This document shows positions 33,926 to 43,030 of a stretch of 64,000 nt of DNA, piece after piece. The stretch lies in the NCBI GenBank assembly GCA_001798885.1, contig MGQW01000092.1:1-64000 (forward strand). The letters run 5' to 3'. Both the position numbers and the translations under genes were made by a program. Numbering within the stretch: position 1 is the stretch's first letter; each line of letters starts with the position of its first letter. The stretch is from Deltaproteobacteria bacterium RBG_16_64_85 (GTDB lineage: Bacteria; Desulfobacterota; Deferrimicrobia; Deferrimicrobiales; Deferrimicrobiaceae). The notes below the pieces were generated by a model. That model was given only the letters and a program-made list of their open reading frames with translations. It did no database searches and was not told where the DNA came from.

Positions 33926-35161
33926 TTGAGGCTTCCCGTCGAATATTACATCGCACTGAAATACCTCCTCGCCAAGCGCAAACAGACGTTCATCTCCATC
34001 ATCTCCATCATCTCCGTTGCGGGGGTGGCCGTCGGCGTCACCGCGCTGATCATCGTCCTTGCCGTCATGAGCGGGTTCGAGAAGGAGCTCAAGGACCGCA
34101 TCCTGGGCGCGACCGCCCATGTCCACGTGACGAGCCTCGACGGCAGCATCGCCGACCCGTTCTCCGTGGCGAAGCGCGTCCGGCAGGTTCCGGGCGTTGT
34201 CGGAGCCAGCCCTTACATCTTCTCCCAGATGATGATCTCCTCCGGGGTCACCGCGGCGGGCGGGGTGCTGCGAGGCGTGGACCTTGCGACCGTCGGGGAC
34301 GTCACGCGGCTCCCGAGGGACATCCATCGGGGAAGCATCGAGGCATTGAGGGAAAAGGGTCCCGTCGGCATGCCAGGCGTGATCCTGGGGAAGGAACTGG
34401 CCGGCAACCTCGGGGTATCGGTCGGGGATGTCGTGGAGATCCTGGTGCCGGGGGGGAACGTGACACCGCTGGGGATGTTTCCGCGCGTTATGCGGTACCG
34501 CGTGGGGGGAATTTCCGAGTCGGGGATGTACGAGTACGATGCCACGTTCGCGTACGTTTCGTTCCCGGAAGCGGGCAAGCTGCTCGGGATGGACGGGAGG
34601 GGAACGGGGATCGAGGTGAAGGTCGACGACATCTATGCCGCCGGGAAGGTGGCCAACCGGATCCGATCGTCTCTCGGGTACCCCTTTTGGGCGAAGGACT
34701 GGATGCAGAGCAACCGCAACCTCTTCTCGGCGCTCAAGCTCGAAAAGGTGGTGATGTTCATCATCCTGGTCCTCATCGTGCTGGTCGCGGCCTTCAATAT
34801 CATCAGCACGCTCATCATGGTCGTGATGGAGAAAACGAGGGACATCGCGGTCCTGATGACGATGGGGGCCACACGGAAGACGATCCGCAGGGTGTTCGCC
34901 CTCGAGGGGCTGCTGATCGGGATCACGGGGACAGCCTTGGGAACGGCGCTGGGCACGGTCCTGTGCGACCTTCTGCGCCGGTACCGGTTCATCCACCTCC
35001 CGAGCGACGTTTACTACATCACCACCCTCCCCGTTCTCCTGGATCCGTTGAACATTCTGCTGGTCAGCGGAAGTTCCGTCCTGATATGCTTCCTGGCGAC
35101 CCTCTACCCGTCCAGGCAGGCAGCGCGCATCGATCCGGCGGAGGCGATCCGCTATGAATAG
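33926..35161 (+). CDS. Lipoprotein-releasing ABC transporter permease (LolC/LolE type)
   Basis: 411 aa. One N-terminal transmembrane helix (about 25-50), a large periplasmic MacB-like domain (about 50-265) and three C-terminal helices. The start LPVEYYIALKYLLAKRKQTFISIISIIS and the segment MVVMEKTRDIAVLMTMGATRKTIRR are LolC/E-like. It extracts lipoproteins from the inner membrane for LolA. Only one permease gene is present, so a homodimeric LolF-type complex is possible. TTG start; overlaps lolD by 8 nt. Confidence 0.92.
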   Translation: MRLPVEYYIALKYLLAKRKQTFISIISIISVAGVAVGVTALIIVLAVMSGFEKELKDRILGATAHVHVTSLDGSIADPFSVAKRVRQVPGVVGASPYIFSQMMISSGVTAAGGVLRGVDLATVGDVTRLPRDIHRGSIEALREKGPVGMPGVILGKELAGNLGVSVGDVVEILVPGGNVTPLGMFPRVMRYRVGGISESGMYEYDATFAYVSFPEAGKLLGMDGRGTGIEVKVDDIYAAGKVANRIRSSLGYPFWAKDWMQSNRNLFSALKLEKVVMFIILVLIVLVAAFNIISTLIMVVMEKTRDIAVLMTMGATRKTIRRVFALEGLLIGITGTALGTALGTVLCDLLRRYRFIHLPSDVYYITTLPVLLDPLNILLVSGSSVLICFLATLYPSRQAARIDPAEAIRYE

Positions 35162-35834
35162 CGGCGAGCGGATCCGCGTCGAAAATCTCCGGAAGTCGTT
35201 CCACAAGCGGGGCGGATCGCTGGAGGTTCTCAAGGGAATCACCCTCTCCGTCGCGCGGGGCGAGACGCTTGGCGTGGTGGGGGTCTCGGGGGCGGGGAAG
35301 ACCACTTTCCTTCAGATCATCGGGACTCTGGACCGGGCAACGTCGGGAACGGTATCCTACGACGGACACGAACTGACCGTCCTGCCGGAGGATCAATTGG
35401 CGTCTTTTCGCAACCGGACGATCGGGTTCGTCTTCCAGTTCCATCACCTTCTTTCGGAGTTCACCGCACGCGAAAACGTGATGCTTCCCTGTCTGATCTC
35501 CGGGATGGGCCGGTACGACGCGGGTCTTCGGGCGGACACGCTCCTATCGGAAGTGGGGCTTTCGGAGCGGCTCACCCACCGCATCGGGGAGCTCTCCGGC
35601 GGGGAGCAGCAGCGCGTGGCGATCTGCCGGGCCCTGGCGATGGAGCCCGCCGTCCTGCTCGCCGACGAGCCGACGGGGAATCTGGACAAGGAGACGGCGG
35701 GAGGCGTGATGGAGCTGATGCTCGCACTCAACCGGACGCGTGGACTCACCCTGGTGATGGTGACGCACAACGAGGAATTGGCCGGCCGACTGCACAGGGT
35801 CATCCGGATCGATGACGGGCGGGTCGTTTCTTGA
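35154..35834 (+). CDS. lolD: Lipoprotein-releasing ABC transporter ATPase LolD
   Basis: 226 aa. Walker A GVSGAGKTT, Q-loop FQFHHLL, signature LSGGEQQR and Walker B LLADEPTGNLD are intact. It drives the adjacent permease; the 8-nt overlap supports coupled translation. Confidence 0.95.
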   Translation: MNSGERIRVENLRKSFHKRGGSLEVLKGITLSVARGETLGVVGVSGAGKTTFLQIIGTLDRATSGTVSYDGHELTVLPEDQLASFRNRTIGFVFQFHHLLSEFTARENVMLPCLISGMGRYDAGLRADTLLSEVGLSERLTHRIGELSGGEQQRVAICRALAMEPAVLLADEPTGNLDKETAGGVMELMLALNRTRGLTLVMVTHNEELAGRLHRVIRIDDGRVVS

Positions 35835-38104
35835 CGCACCGGGCAAGGGCCTCGGCCGTCGTTGCGGCGGTGTGGGTGCTTGCGGCGCTGTTTGCCGCCG
35901 GAGCCCTCTCCGCCGGTTTTCGCGTGGTGACCGTCGACGTGCAGGGGGCCCAACGGGTCGGTCCTGAAACCATCCGGGCGGCGATGAGCACCAAGGTCGG
36001 GGGGGAGTTCGACCTGGCGCGGATCCGGGAAGACGTCAAGGCGATCTACCGGATGGGATATTTCATCGACGTCAGGTTCGACGCCGAGGAGGTGCCTGGG
36101 GGGCACCGGCTCACCGTGATCGTGACGGAAAAGCCGATCGTCTCCTCGGTCAAGATCGAAGGGAACAAGGAGGTCGAGGCCGCCGACATCCGTCAGGCGA
36201 TCACCCTCAAGGACCGGTCGCTTTTCAAGGAAGAGCAGGTGAAGGAGTCCTCCCGCAAGATTTTGGACCTGTATCAGAACAAGGGATTCTTCGACGCCAC
36301 GGTGGACTCGAAAGTGGAGGAGGAGGCCGACGGCTCGATCCGGGTGGCTTTTCGCGTTGTGGAAGGGGAGAAGCTGAAGATCACGAAGATCCGCGTTACC
36401 GGGAATCTCTATCTCTCCGAAAAAGCTGTCCTGAAAGTGATGGACACCAACGAGAAAGGATTCTTCTCCTTCATCACCGATTCGGGAACCTTCAAGAAAG
36501 ACGTCCTGGAAAACGACATCCGGAAGATCGAGGCGCTCTACCAGAACAGCGGATTCCTCGACTCGAAGGTGTCCGATCCGGAATTCCGGCGGGGCCCCAA
36601 GGGGCTCGAGATGACGATCCACGTGTTTGAAGGGCGGCAATACCGCGTGGGAAACCTGCGTTTCTCCGGCGAGAGCGATCTTCCGGAGGCGGAGCTCCGG
36701 AAAGCGATCCGGCTGAAGCGGGGAGAGATTCTCAACCGCGAGACGCTCCTGGCCGACCTCCTGGCATTGACGACGCTCCAGAACGACAAGGGGTACGCCC
36801 AGGCGCTGGTTTCCCCGATCGTGGAGAAGCGGAAGGAGTACCCGATCGCGGACGTGACCTACAGGACGGAGCGCGGCGGGAAGTTCCGGTTCGGGAAAGT
36901 GGAGATCACGGGGAACACCAAGACCCTCGACCGCATCATCCGCAGGGACCTCGAAGTCAAGGACGGCCAGATCTATACGGCGACCGGCCTGAAGGACAGC
37001 AAGGAAAACCTGGCCCGGCTCTCCTATTTCAAGGACGTCAAGATCACCACGGCTCCTTCCAGGATTCCGGGGGAGATGGACGTCAAGGTGGATGTGCAGG
37101 AGGGTCCAACGGGGACCTTGTCGGGGGGGGCTGGGTACAGTTCGCTGGACAAGATCTTCGGCGTCGTGCAGGTGAACGAGAACAACCTGTTCGGCAAGGG
37201 CTGGAAAGCGTCGCTCAGCTCGCAGTTCGGTGCGAGAAGGACGGTGTTCAGCCTGGATTTTCGAGATCCCCATTTCCTGGACACGGATTACAGCCTCCTC
37301 CTGAGCGCCTACAAGGTCGACACGAGATACACGGATTTCCATCGCAAGTCGACGGGGGGGAGGGCGGGCGTGGGGTACCAGTTCACGAAGTACACGTCCG
37401 CCAGCCTCATGCTGCGCATCGACGAAACCCGGATCACGGACGCGGGTGCGGCGATCTCCCAGATCCTGAAGGACGAGTTCAGCAAGGGGGTCCAGAAGAC
37501 GCGAGGCGTTTCTTACGGCATCGTGCGGAACACGACGGACAAGCTGTTCGACCCCTCCAAGGGGTCGATCGGGTCCGCGACGGTGGAGTACGCGGGCGGG
37601 CCCCTGGGGGGGGACAGCCAGTTCGTGAAATACTTCCTGAACGCCAAGGGCTACTATCCGATCCTGGGATCGACGGTCCTGAGCGGGAACCTTCTTTGGG
37701 GGCACACGATCAGTACCGTGGGGGGAAGGGTGCCGATCTTCGAACGGTTCTTCCTGGGAGGGCCTTACAGCATCCGGGGGTTCCCGTCGCGCACCGTGTC
37801 GCCGAAGGATTCGAACACGGGGGAGCTCATCGGCGGCAACAAAGAACTGATCGCGAACATGGAATACATCTTTCCGCTGTTCAACGAGATCGGCTTCAAG
37901 GGGGTCGTGTTCTTCGACGCGGGCAACGCCTACCGCCAGGGGGATTGGCCCTGGAACGGTCCGCAGTTAAAATATTCCGCGGGGGTGGGAGTGCGGTGGT
38001 ATTCGCCCATGGGCCCCCTCCGCTTCGAGTGGGGATGGAACCTCCATCCGGCGCCTGGAGAGAACCGGAGGGTGGCGGAGTTCACGATAGGGACGGCATT
38101 CTAA
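35831..38104 (+). CDS. bamA: Outer membrane protein assembly factor BamA
   Basis: 757 aa. Signal sequence about 1-28, five POTRA domains (about 29-365) and a 16-strand Omp85 barrel. Visible hallmarks: barrel-lid motif SIRGF, repeated GGAGYSS/YRVGNLRFSGE-type segments, and a terminal phenylalanine (GTAF) expected of outer-membrane proteins. Inserts beta-barrel proteins, including LptD and TolC-type channels. TTG start overlapping lolD. Confidence 0.96.
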   Translation: MTHRARASAVVAAVWVLAALFAAGALSAGFRVVTVDVQGAQRVGPETIRAAMSTKVGGEFDLARIREDVKAIYRMGYFIDVRFDAEEVPGGHRLTVIVTEKPIVSSVKIEGNKEVEAADIRQAITLKDRSLFKEEQVKESSRKILDLYQNKGFFDATVDSKVEEEADGSIRVAFRVVEGEKLKITKIRVTGNLYLSEKAVLKVMDTNEKGFFSFITDSGTFKKDVLENDIRKIEALYQNSGFLDSKVSDPEFRRGPKGLEMTIHVFEGRQYRVGNLRFSGESDLPEAELRKAIRLKRGEILNRETLLADLLALTTLQNDKGYAQALVSPIVEKRKEYPIADVTYRTERGGKFRFGKVEITGNTKTLDRIIRRDLEVKDGQIYTATGLKDSKENLARLSYFKDVKITTAPSRIPGEMDVKVDVQEGPTGTLSGGAGYSSLDKIFGVVQVNENNLFGKGWKASLSSQFGARRTVFSLDFRDPHFLDTDYSLLLSAYKVDTRYTDFHRKSTGGRAGVGYQFTKYTSASLMLRIDETRITDAGAAISQILKDEFSKGVQKTRGVSYGIVRNTTDKLFDPSKGSIGSATVEYAGGPLGGDSQFVKYFLNAKGYYPILGSTVLSGNLLWGHTISTVGGRVPIFERFFLGGPYSIRGFPSRTVSPKDSNTGELIGGNKELIANMEYIFPLFNEIGFKGVVFFDAGNAYRQGDWPWNGPQLKYSAGVGVRWYSPMGPLRFEWGWNLHPAPGENRRVAEFTIGTAF

Positions 38105-38122
38105 ACCAGGGGGATAAGAAAA

Positions 38123-38659
38123 ATGAAGAGCGGGAAAGCGTGGAGGATGGCGGCGGTTTTCACGACGGCGTTGATGATCACGGGCGCTGCCTATGCTTCG
38201 GACCTCAAGGTCGCGGTGATCGACGTGAACAAGATATTGAACGAGTCCGCCGCGGGAAAGGTCGCGAAGAAGAAGATCGAGGACCGCTATGAGGAGCTGA
38301 AGAGGAAGATCGAGGAGAAGCAGGAGGAGGCAAAGAAAATCAAGGACGAGATCGACAAGCAGAAGATCCTCCTGGGGAAGGAGAAGCTCAAGGAGAAGGA
38401 GGATGCATTGAACGGCAAGGTCGCCGAACTGCGCCAGCTGACCCAGGAAGCAGAGAAGGAGATGCAGACCCGGCAAGGGGAGCAGACGCGGGAGGTGCTC
38501 AAGATCGTCGAGGCCCAGCTGGACAAGATGGTGGCCACGGAGAAGATCGACCTGGTGCTGGACCGGACGCAGGGCGGCGTGGTCCACTTCAATCCCGCTC
38601 TCGACATTACCGACCGGGTGCTGGAAATGGTGAACAAGGAGAAGGCCGGTGGAAAATGA
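38123..38659 (+). CDS. skp: OmpH/Skp family periplasmic chaperone
   Basis: 178 aa. Signal peptide ending near AYAS (about 1-26), then a Lys/Glu-rich coiled coil (about 45-135) forming the tentacles, flanked by trimerisation strands (LKVAVIDVNKIL and DLVLDRTQGGVVHF). Holds unfolded outer-membrane proteins for BamA, encoded just upstream. GGGGGATAAG precedes the ATG; its end overlaps lpxD. Confidence 0.93.
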   Translation: MKSGKAWRMAAVFTTALMITGAAYASDLKVAVIDVNKILNESAAGKVAKKKIEDRYEELKRKIEEKQEEAKKIKDEIDKQKILLGKEKLKEKEDALNGKVAELRQLTQEAEKEMQTRQGEQTREVLKIVEAQLDKMVATEKIDLVLDRTQGGVVHFNPALDITDRVLEMVNKEKAGGK

Positions 38660-39683
38660 GATCCGTCTGTCCGACCTGGCGGCGCGCATAGGGGCGCGCT
38701 TGACGGGGGAAGGCGATGCGATGGTGACCGGGGTTGCACCCATCGAGGAGGCCGGGCCCGGGCAGGTGACGTTCCTCGCGAATCCGAAGTACATGCGCTT
38801 CGCCCGCGAGTCGATGGCTTCCGCGATCATCGCGAAAGACCGCGTCGAGGGGGCGCGTGCGGCCTTCCTCCTTTCCGAGAACCCGTATCTCACGTTTGCT
38901 TGCGTGGTTGAGCTGTTTCACCCCCCGGTACGCCGGCCCGCGGGGATTTCACCCGCTTCCAGCGTCCACTCCGGGGCGCGGCTGGGAAAGGACGTGACCG
39001 TTTCCCCCTTCGTCGTCGTGGAGGAGGGAGCCGTCGTCGGCGACCGGACCGTCCTGTACCCGGGCGTCATTGTGGGCGAAGGTGCTGTCGTGGGGGAGGA
39101 TTGCCTGTTCTACCCGCACGTCGTTCTCTACCACGACGTGCGCGTAGGGTCCCGCGTGATCCTCCATGCGGGGTGTGTCATCGGGTGCGACGGGTTCGGT
39201 TTTGCACCTTCCCGTGAGGGATACCGGAAGATTCCCCAGGTAGGGACGGTGGAAATCGGGGACGACGTCGAGATCGGGGCCAACACCACCGTGGACCGGG
39301 CGGTCCTCGGCGTGACGCGAATCGGCAGGGGGACCAAGCTCGACAACCTGGTGCAGGTGGGGCACAACGTCACGATCGGGAAGGACACGGTGATCGCCGC
39401 GCTGACCGGAATCGCTGGCAGCTGCAGGATCGGCAACCGCGTGATGATCGGCGGCCAGGCGGGTCTGGCGGGGCACCTCGAGGTGGAGGACGGGATCCTG
39501 CTGGGAGCAAAGTGCGGAGTTGCACACACGCTACGCGCGTCGGAGGCGCGGGTCTGGTCGGGGATTCCCGCGATTCCGCATCCGACGTGGCTGCGGATGG
39601 CGATGCTGTTGCCGAAGCTGCCGGAGCTGTTCCGGCGGGTGAAGCGCCTGGAGGATGCCAAACTTCCGAAGGGGGAGAAATAA
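38649..39683 (+). CDS. lpxD: UDP-3-O-acylglucosamine N-acyltransferase
   Basis: Third lipid A step. 344 aa: an N-terminal uridine-binding domain (about 1-100, ending near PPVRRPAGISP), then a left-handed beta-helix of hexapeptide repeats and a C-terminal helix. The catalytic histidine region is in VGHNVTIGKD/IGGQAGLAGH. Uses hydroxyacyl-ACP. GTG start 11 nt inside skp. Confidence 0.95.
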   Translation: MENEIRLSDLAARIGARLTGEGDAMVTGVAPIEEAGPGQVTFLANPKYMRFARESMASAIIAKDRVEGARAAFLLSENPYLTFACVVELFHPPVRRPAGISPASSVHSGARLGKDVTVSPFVVVEEGAVVGDRTVLYPGVIVGEGAVVGEDCLFYPHVVLYHDVRVGSRVILHAGCVIGCDGFGFAPSREGYRKIPQVGTVEIGDDVEIGANTTVDRAVLGVTRIGRGTKLDNLVQVGHNVTIGKDTVIAALTGIAGSCRIGNRVMIGGQAGLAGHLEVEDGILLGAKCGVAHTLRASEARVWSGIPAIPHPTWLRMAMLLPKLPELFRRVKRLEDAKLPKGEK

Positions 39684-39684
39684 G

Positions 39685-40146
39685 ATGTTCACCATCCAGG
39701 AGATCATGGATCTCTTACCGCATCGCTATCCGTTCCTTCTGGTGGACCGGATCGTCGAGTGGGAGCCCGGAAGGCGTATCGTAGGGCTCAAGAACGTCAC
39801 GATCAACGAGCCGTTTTTCGTCGGCCATTTTCCCGGGCATCCGATCATGCCCGGCGTCCTGATCGTGGAGGCGCTGGCGCAGGCCGGGGGAATCCTCGCC
39901 CTGAAGGCGCTCGGCGGAGAAAAGAAGCTCGCCTACTTCGCCGGGATCGACAACTGCAGGTTCCGGCGGCCGGTGGTCCCAGGAGACCAGATCCTGCTGA
40001 ACGTCACGATCACCGCCCACAAGGGGCCCGTGTGGAAGATCCACGGGGAAGCGCGGGTGGGGGACGCCCTGGTTGCCGAGGCCGACTTGACCGCAACGAT
40101 CCGCGAGTCCTTCGGCGACCCCACCCAGGAGGGAGCGGTGAAATGA
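39685..40146 (+). CDS. fabZ: 3-hydroxyacyl-ACP dehydratase FabZ
   Basis: 153-aa hot-dog enzyme. [16 protein letters not shown] contains the catalytic His, and [20 protein letters not shown] the catalytic Glu. It competes with LpxA for hydroxyacyl-ACP, and its position between lpxD and lpxA is the classic arrangement. One nt after lpxD; ATGA overlap with lpxA. Confidence 0.97.
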   Translation: MFTIQEIMDLLPHRYPFLLVDRIVEWEPGRRIVGLKNVTINEPFFVGHFPGHPIMPGVLIVEALAQAGGILALKALGGEKKLAYFAGIDNCRFRRPVVPGDQILLNVTITAHKGPVWKIHGEARVGDALVAEADLTATIRESFGDPTQEGAVK

Positions 40147-40925
40147 TTCATCCCACGGCAATCATCGATCCGGATGCACGCCTGGGAGAAGGCGTGGAGG
40201 TGGGCCCCTACACCGTGATCGGCCCGAAGGTGACGATCGGCGACGGGTGCTCGATCAGCTCCCACGTCCAGATTGCCTCGCACGTCCGCATGGGGAAGAG
40301 GAACCGGGTGTCCTCGTTCGCATCGATCGGCGCCCCCCCGCAGGACCTGAAGTTCAAGGGAGAGGACACCTGGGTGGAGATCGGGGAAGGGACTACGGTC
40401 CGGGAGTATGTGACGGTGAACCGCGGGACTGCGCAGGGTGCGGGGGTGACCCGGGTCGGGAACAACACGCTGCTCATGGCCTACTGCCACCTCGCGCACG
40501 ACTGCCAGGTGGGGAGCCGCGTGGTGATGGCGAACGCCGCCACGCTGGGCGGGCACGTGGAGGTCGGCGACGGGGCGATCATCGGCGGGCTCGTCGGGGT
40601 TCACCAGTTCGTCCGCATCGGGGAATATGCGATCGTGGGTGCGCTTTCCGGGATTCCGCAGGACGTTCCGCCGTACGTGATCGCCGTTGTTGCCCGCCCC
40701 CAGAAGGCGCCATCTCTCTACGGACTGAACCACATCGGCCTCAAGCGGAACCAGTTCACGGAAGAGGTCATCTCCGCGCTGAAGAAAGCCTATCGGATCC
40801 TGTTCCGTTCCGGGGCCCCGATGCGGGACGCCGTAGCGAAGGTGGAGGCGGAGGTGGAGCTCCTTCCCGAGGTGCGGCGCCTCCTCGACTTCATCCGGTC
40901 GAGCAAGCGCGGGGTCCTGAGGTAA
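40143..40925 (+). CDS. lpxA: UDP-N-acetylglucosamine O-acyltransferase
   Basis: First lipid A step. 260-aa left-handed beta-helix, opening [22 protein letters not shown]. The catalytic His is in MAYCHLAHDCQVG, and GVHQFVRIGEYAIVG and the C-terminal FRSGAPMRDA are family-typical. It accepts hydroxyacyl-ACP and UDP-GlcNAc, or UDP-GlcNAc3N where GnnA/GnnB act. Six nt before the oxidoreductase gene. Confidence 0.96.
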   Translation: MIHPTAIIDPDARLGEGVEVGPYTVIGPKVTIGDGCSISSHVQIASHVRMGKRNRVSSFASIGAPPQDLKFKGEDTWVEIGEGTTVREYVTVNRGTAQGAGVTRVGNNTLLMAYCHLAHDCQVGSRVVMANAATLGGHVEVGDGAIIGGLVGVHQFVRIGEYAIVGALSGIPQDVPPYVIAVVARPQKAPSLYGLNHIGLKRNQFTEEVISALKKAYRILFRSGAPMRDAVAKVEAEVELLPEVRRLLDFIRSSKRGVLR

Positions 40926-40931
40926 ACCGCC

Positions 40932-41879
40932 ATGGCGGGGAGCGGGCCGATACGGGTCGGGGTCATCGGCGTGGGGTATCTTGGCCGCCTGCACGCGCAG
41001 AAGATCGCCTCGTTCTCCGACCATCGTTTCGTGGGGGTGTGCGACGCCGACCCCGGCCGCGGAAAGTCCGTGGCGGAAGAGTGCAGGACCGCCTTTTTCG
41101 CCGACCGCAAGGAGCTCCTGGCGGAAGTGGACGCCGTGTCCATCGCGGTCCCGACGACCGCCCATTACCGCGTGGCGATGGACGCCATGCGGGCCGACGT
41201 CCACGTTCTTCTGGAGAAGCCGATCACCGCGAACGTCCGCGAGGCGCGCGCCCTTGTCCGGGAAGCCGCGAAACGGAAGCTGGTGTTCCAGATCGGCCAT
41301 GTGGAGCGGTTCAACCCGGCGGTCCGGGAGGCGGCGACTCTCCTCACGGAGCCCCGGTTCATCGAGTGCCATCGTTTGGGACCCTTCGGAGGACGCGGGA
41401 CCGACGTCGACGTCGTTCTCGACCTGATGATCCATGACCTCGACCTGATTCTTTCCTTCGTCCGCTCGCCCGTCCTGCGCATCCACGCGGTCGGTATTCC
41501 GGTGATTTCCCCCAACATCGACATCGCCAACGCGCGGCTTTCCTTTGCCAACGGGTGCGTGGCCAACGTGACGGCGAGCCGGGTGTCGGCGCGCAAGCAG
41601 CGGAAGATCCGGATCTTCCAGAAGGACACCTACATGTCGATGGATTTCGTGGAGGGCACGATCCAGATCTTCCGGAGGACCTACCCCCAAGGCCTCCAGA
41701 GCCCTCCGGAAATATCCGGCGAGCTCCTGGAGACCGAAAAGGGGGATTCGCTAAGGGACGAGATCCGCTCCTTCCTGGACTGCGTCCGGGACGGGGCTGC
41801 GCCGCGGGTCTCCGGCGTGGAAGGGCTGGCGGCGCTGGAAGCCGCGTTTCGGATCCTGCGCAACATGAGGAGAAATTGA
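40932..41879 (+). CDS. Gfo/Idh/MocA family oxidoreductase in the lpxA-lpxB gap
   Basis: 315 aa. N-terminal Rossmann domain with VGVIGVGYLGRLHAQK, the EKPITANVREA block that holds the family lysine, then a C-terminal alpha/beta domain with HVERFNPAV and MIHDLDLILS. The site between lpxA and lpxB implies a sugar-nucleotide substrate in lipid A synthesis. GnnA, which oxidises the 3-hydroxyl of UDP-GlcNAc in organisms with GlcN3N lipid A, belongs to this family. No GnnB-like aminotransferase is adjacent, so that role is inference. Overlaps lpxB by 4 nt. Confidence 0.85.
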   Translation: MAGSGPIRVGVIGVGYLGRLHAQKIASFSDHRFVGVCDADPGRGKSVAEECRTAFFADRKELLAEVDAVSIAVPTTAHYRVAMDAMRADVHVLLEKPITANVREARALVREAAKRKLVFQIGHVERFNPAVREAATLLTEPRFIECHRLGPFGGRGTDVDVVLDLMIHDLDLILSFVRSPVLRIHAVGIPVISPNIDIANARLSFANGCVANVTASRVSARKQRKIRIFQKDTYMSMDFVEGTIQIFRRTYPQGLQSPPEISGELLETEKGDSLRDEIRSFLDCVRDGAAPRVSGVEGLAALEAAFRILRNMRRN

Positions 41880-43030
41880 GCCCTGCGCCCAAGACCCTTT
41901 TCATTATCTGCGGCGAGCCGTCGGGAGAAACTTATGCGGCGAGCGTGGCGCGCGCTTTCCGCCGGCGCTTCCCGCTCGCCCCGATGGAGGGGATCGGAAG
42001 CTCCGGGCTCGCGTCGGAAGGAGTCCGGCTCCTGCTGGATTACGGGTCGATCTCGGTAGTCGGAATTCTCGAGGTGGCGCGGCATCTCCCGGCGGTCGTT
42101 TCCGCGCTGCGGGACGCGAAGCGCCGCGTCGGCCGTCCCGACGTGGGAGCGCTGCTCCTCGTCGATTTCCCGGACTTCAATTTCCGGGTCGGCAGGGAGG
42201 CGCATCGGAGGAACGTCCCGGTGATCTACTACATCCCCCCGCAGCTGTGGGCGTGGAGAAGGGGAAGGGCACGGGAACTCGCGGCCTTCACGAAAGGGGT
42301 CGTGGTCCCGTTTCCGTTCGAGGAAACGATCCTCAGGGAACAGGGAGTGAACGTCCGGTTCGCAGGACATCCGCTGCTGGAGGAGCTGGCTCCGTATCTG
42401 GACGCGGCGCCGGATCCCGCCCGGTTCGGCATCCCGGCGGGGAAAAGGGTCGTGGGGCTGCTGCCGGGGAGCCGGACCGGGGAGATCCGCGCCCATTTCC
42501 CGGTCCTGGCGGACGCGGCGCGGCGGATCGCGGGGGAATTTCCCGACGTCCATTTCGCGGTTCCCTTGGCGTCGCCTCGTTTTCGCGGCGCAATCGAGCA
42601 GGAGCTGCGCGGGGAAGAACTTCCCCTGACCGTCGTCGAGGACGGGCGCTATCTCCTTTTCCGCGGGATGGCCGCGGCCGTCGCCGCTTCCGGCACGGCG
42701 ACGCTGGAACTCGCGCTCCTGGGCGTGCCGCACGTCATCGTGTACCGTACGTCGGAGGTCACTTACCGGATCGGGAAGCGCCTGGCGAAGGTCTCGTCCA
42801 TCGGGCTGCCGAACATCGTCGCGGGCGAGCCGTTTCTGCCCGAGCTGATCCAGGGGGAGTTCCGCCCCGAACGGGTCGCGGCGGAGCTTCGCGCCCTGCT
42901 GTTGGAACCTGCGCGCAGGGAATCCCTGGCTGCCCGCTGCAGGTCCCTTCGGGAGAAGCTATCGGGCTCCGGCCCTTCGGAGGCGGTCGTCGATCTGCTG
43001 GCGAACGCAGCGGGGGAATCATGGGGATGA
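41876..43030 (+). CDS. lpxB: Lipid-A-disaccharide synthase
   Basis: 384 aa, GT19. Joins UDP-diacylglucosamine and lipid X. Family blocks: IICGEPSGETYAA, YYIPPQLWAWRRGRA, GLLPGSRTGEIRAHFP and ASGTATLELALLGVPHVIVYR. TTG start overlapping the oxidoreductase stop. LpxC and LpxH/LpxI are not in this window. Confidence 0.95.
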   Translation: MSPAPKTLFIICGEPSGETYAASVARAFRRRFPLAPMEGIGSSGLASEGVRLLLDYGSISVVGILEVARHLPAVVSALRDAKRRVGRPDVGALLLVDFPDFNFRVGREAHRRNVPVIYYIPPQLWAWRRGRARELAAFTKGVVVPFPFEETILREQGVNVRFAGHPLLEELAPYLDAAPDPARFGIPAGKRVVGLLPGSRTGEIRAHFPVLADAARRIAGEFPDVHFAVPLASPRFRGAIEQELRGEELPLTVVEDGRYLLFRGMAAAVAASGTATLELALLGVPHVIVYRTSEVTYRIGKRLAKVSSIGLPNIVAGEPFLPELIQGEFRPERVAAELRALLLEPARRESLAARCRSLREKLSGSGPSEAVVDLLANAAGESWG

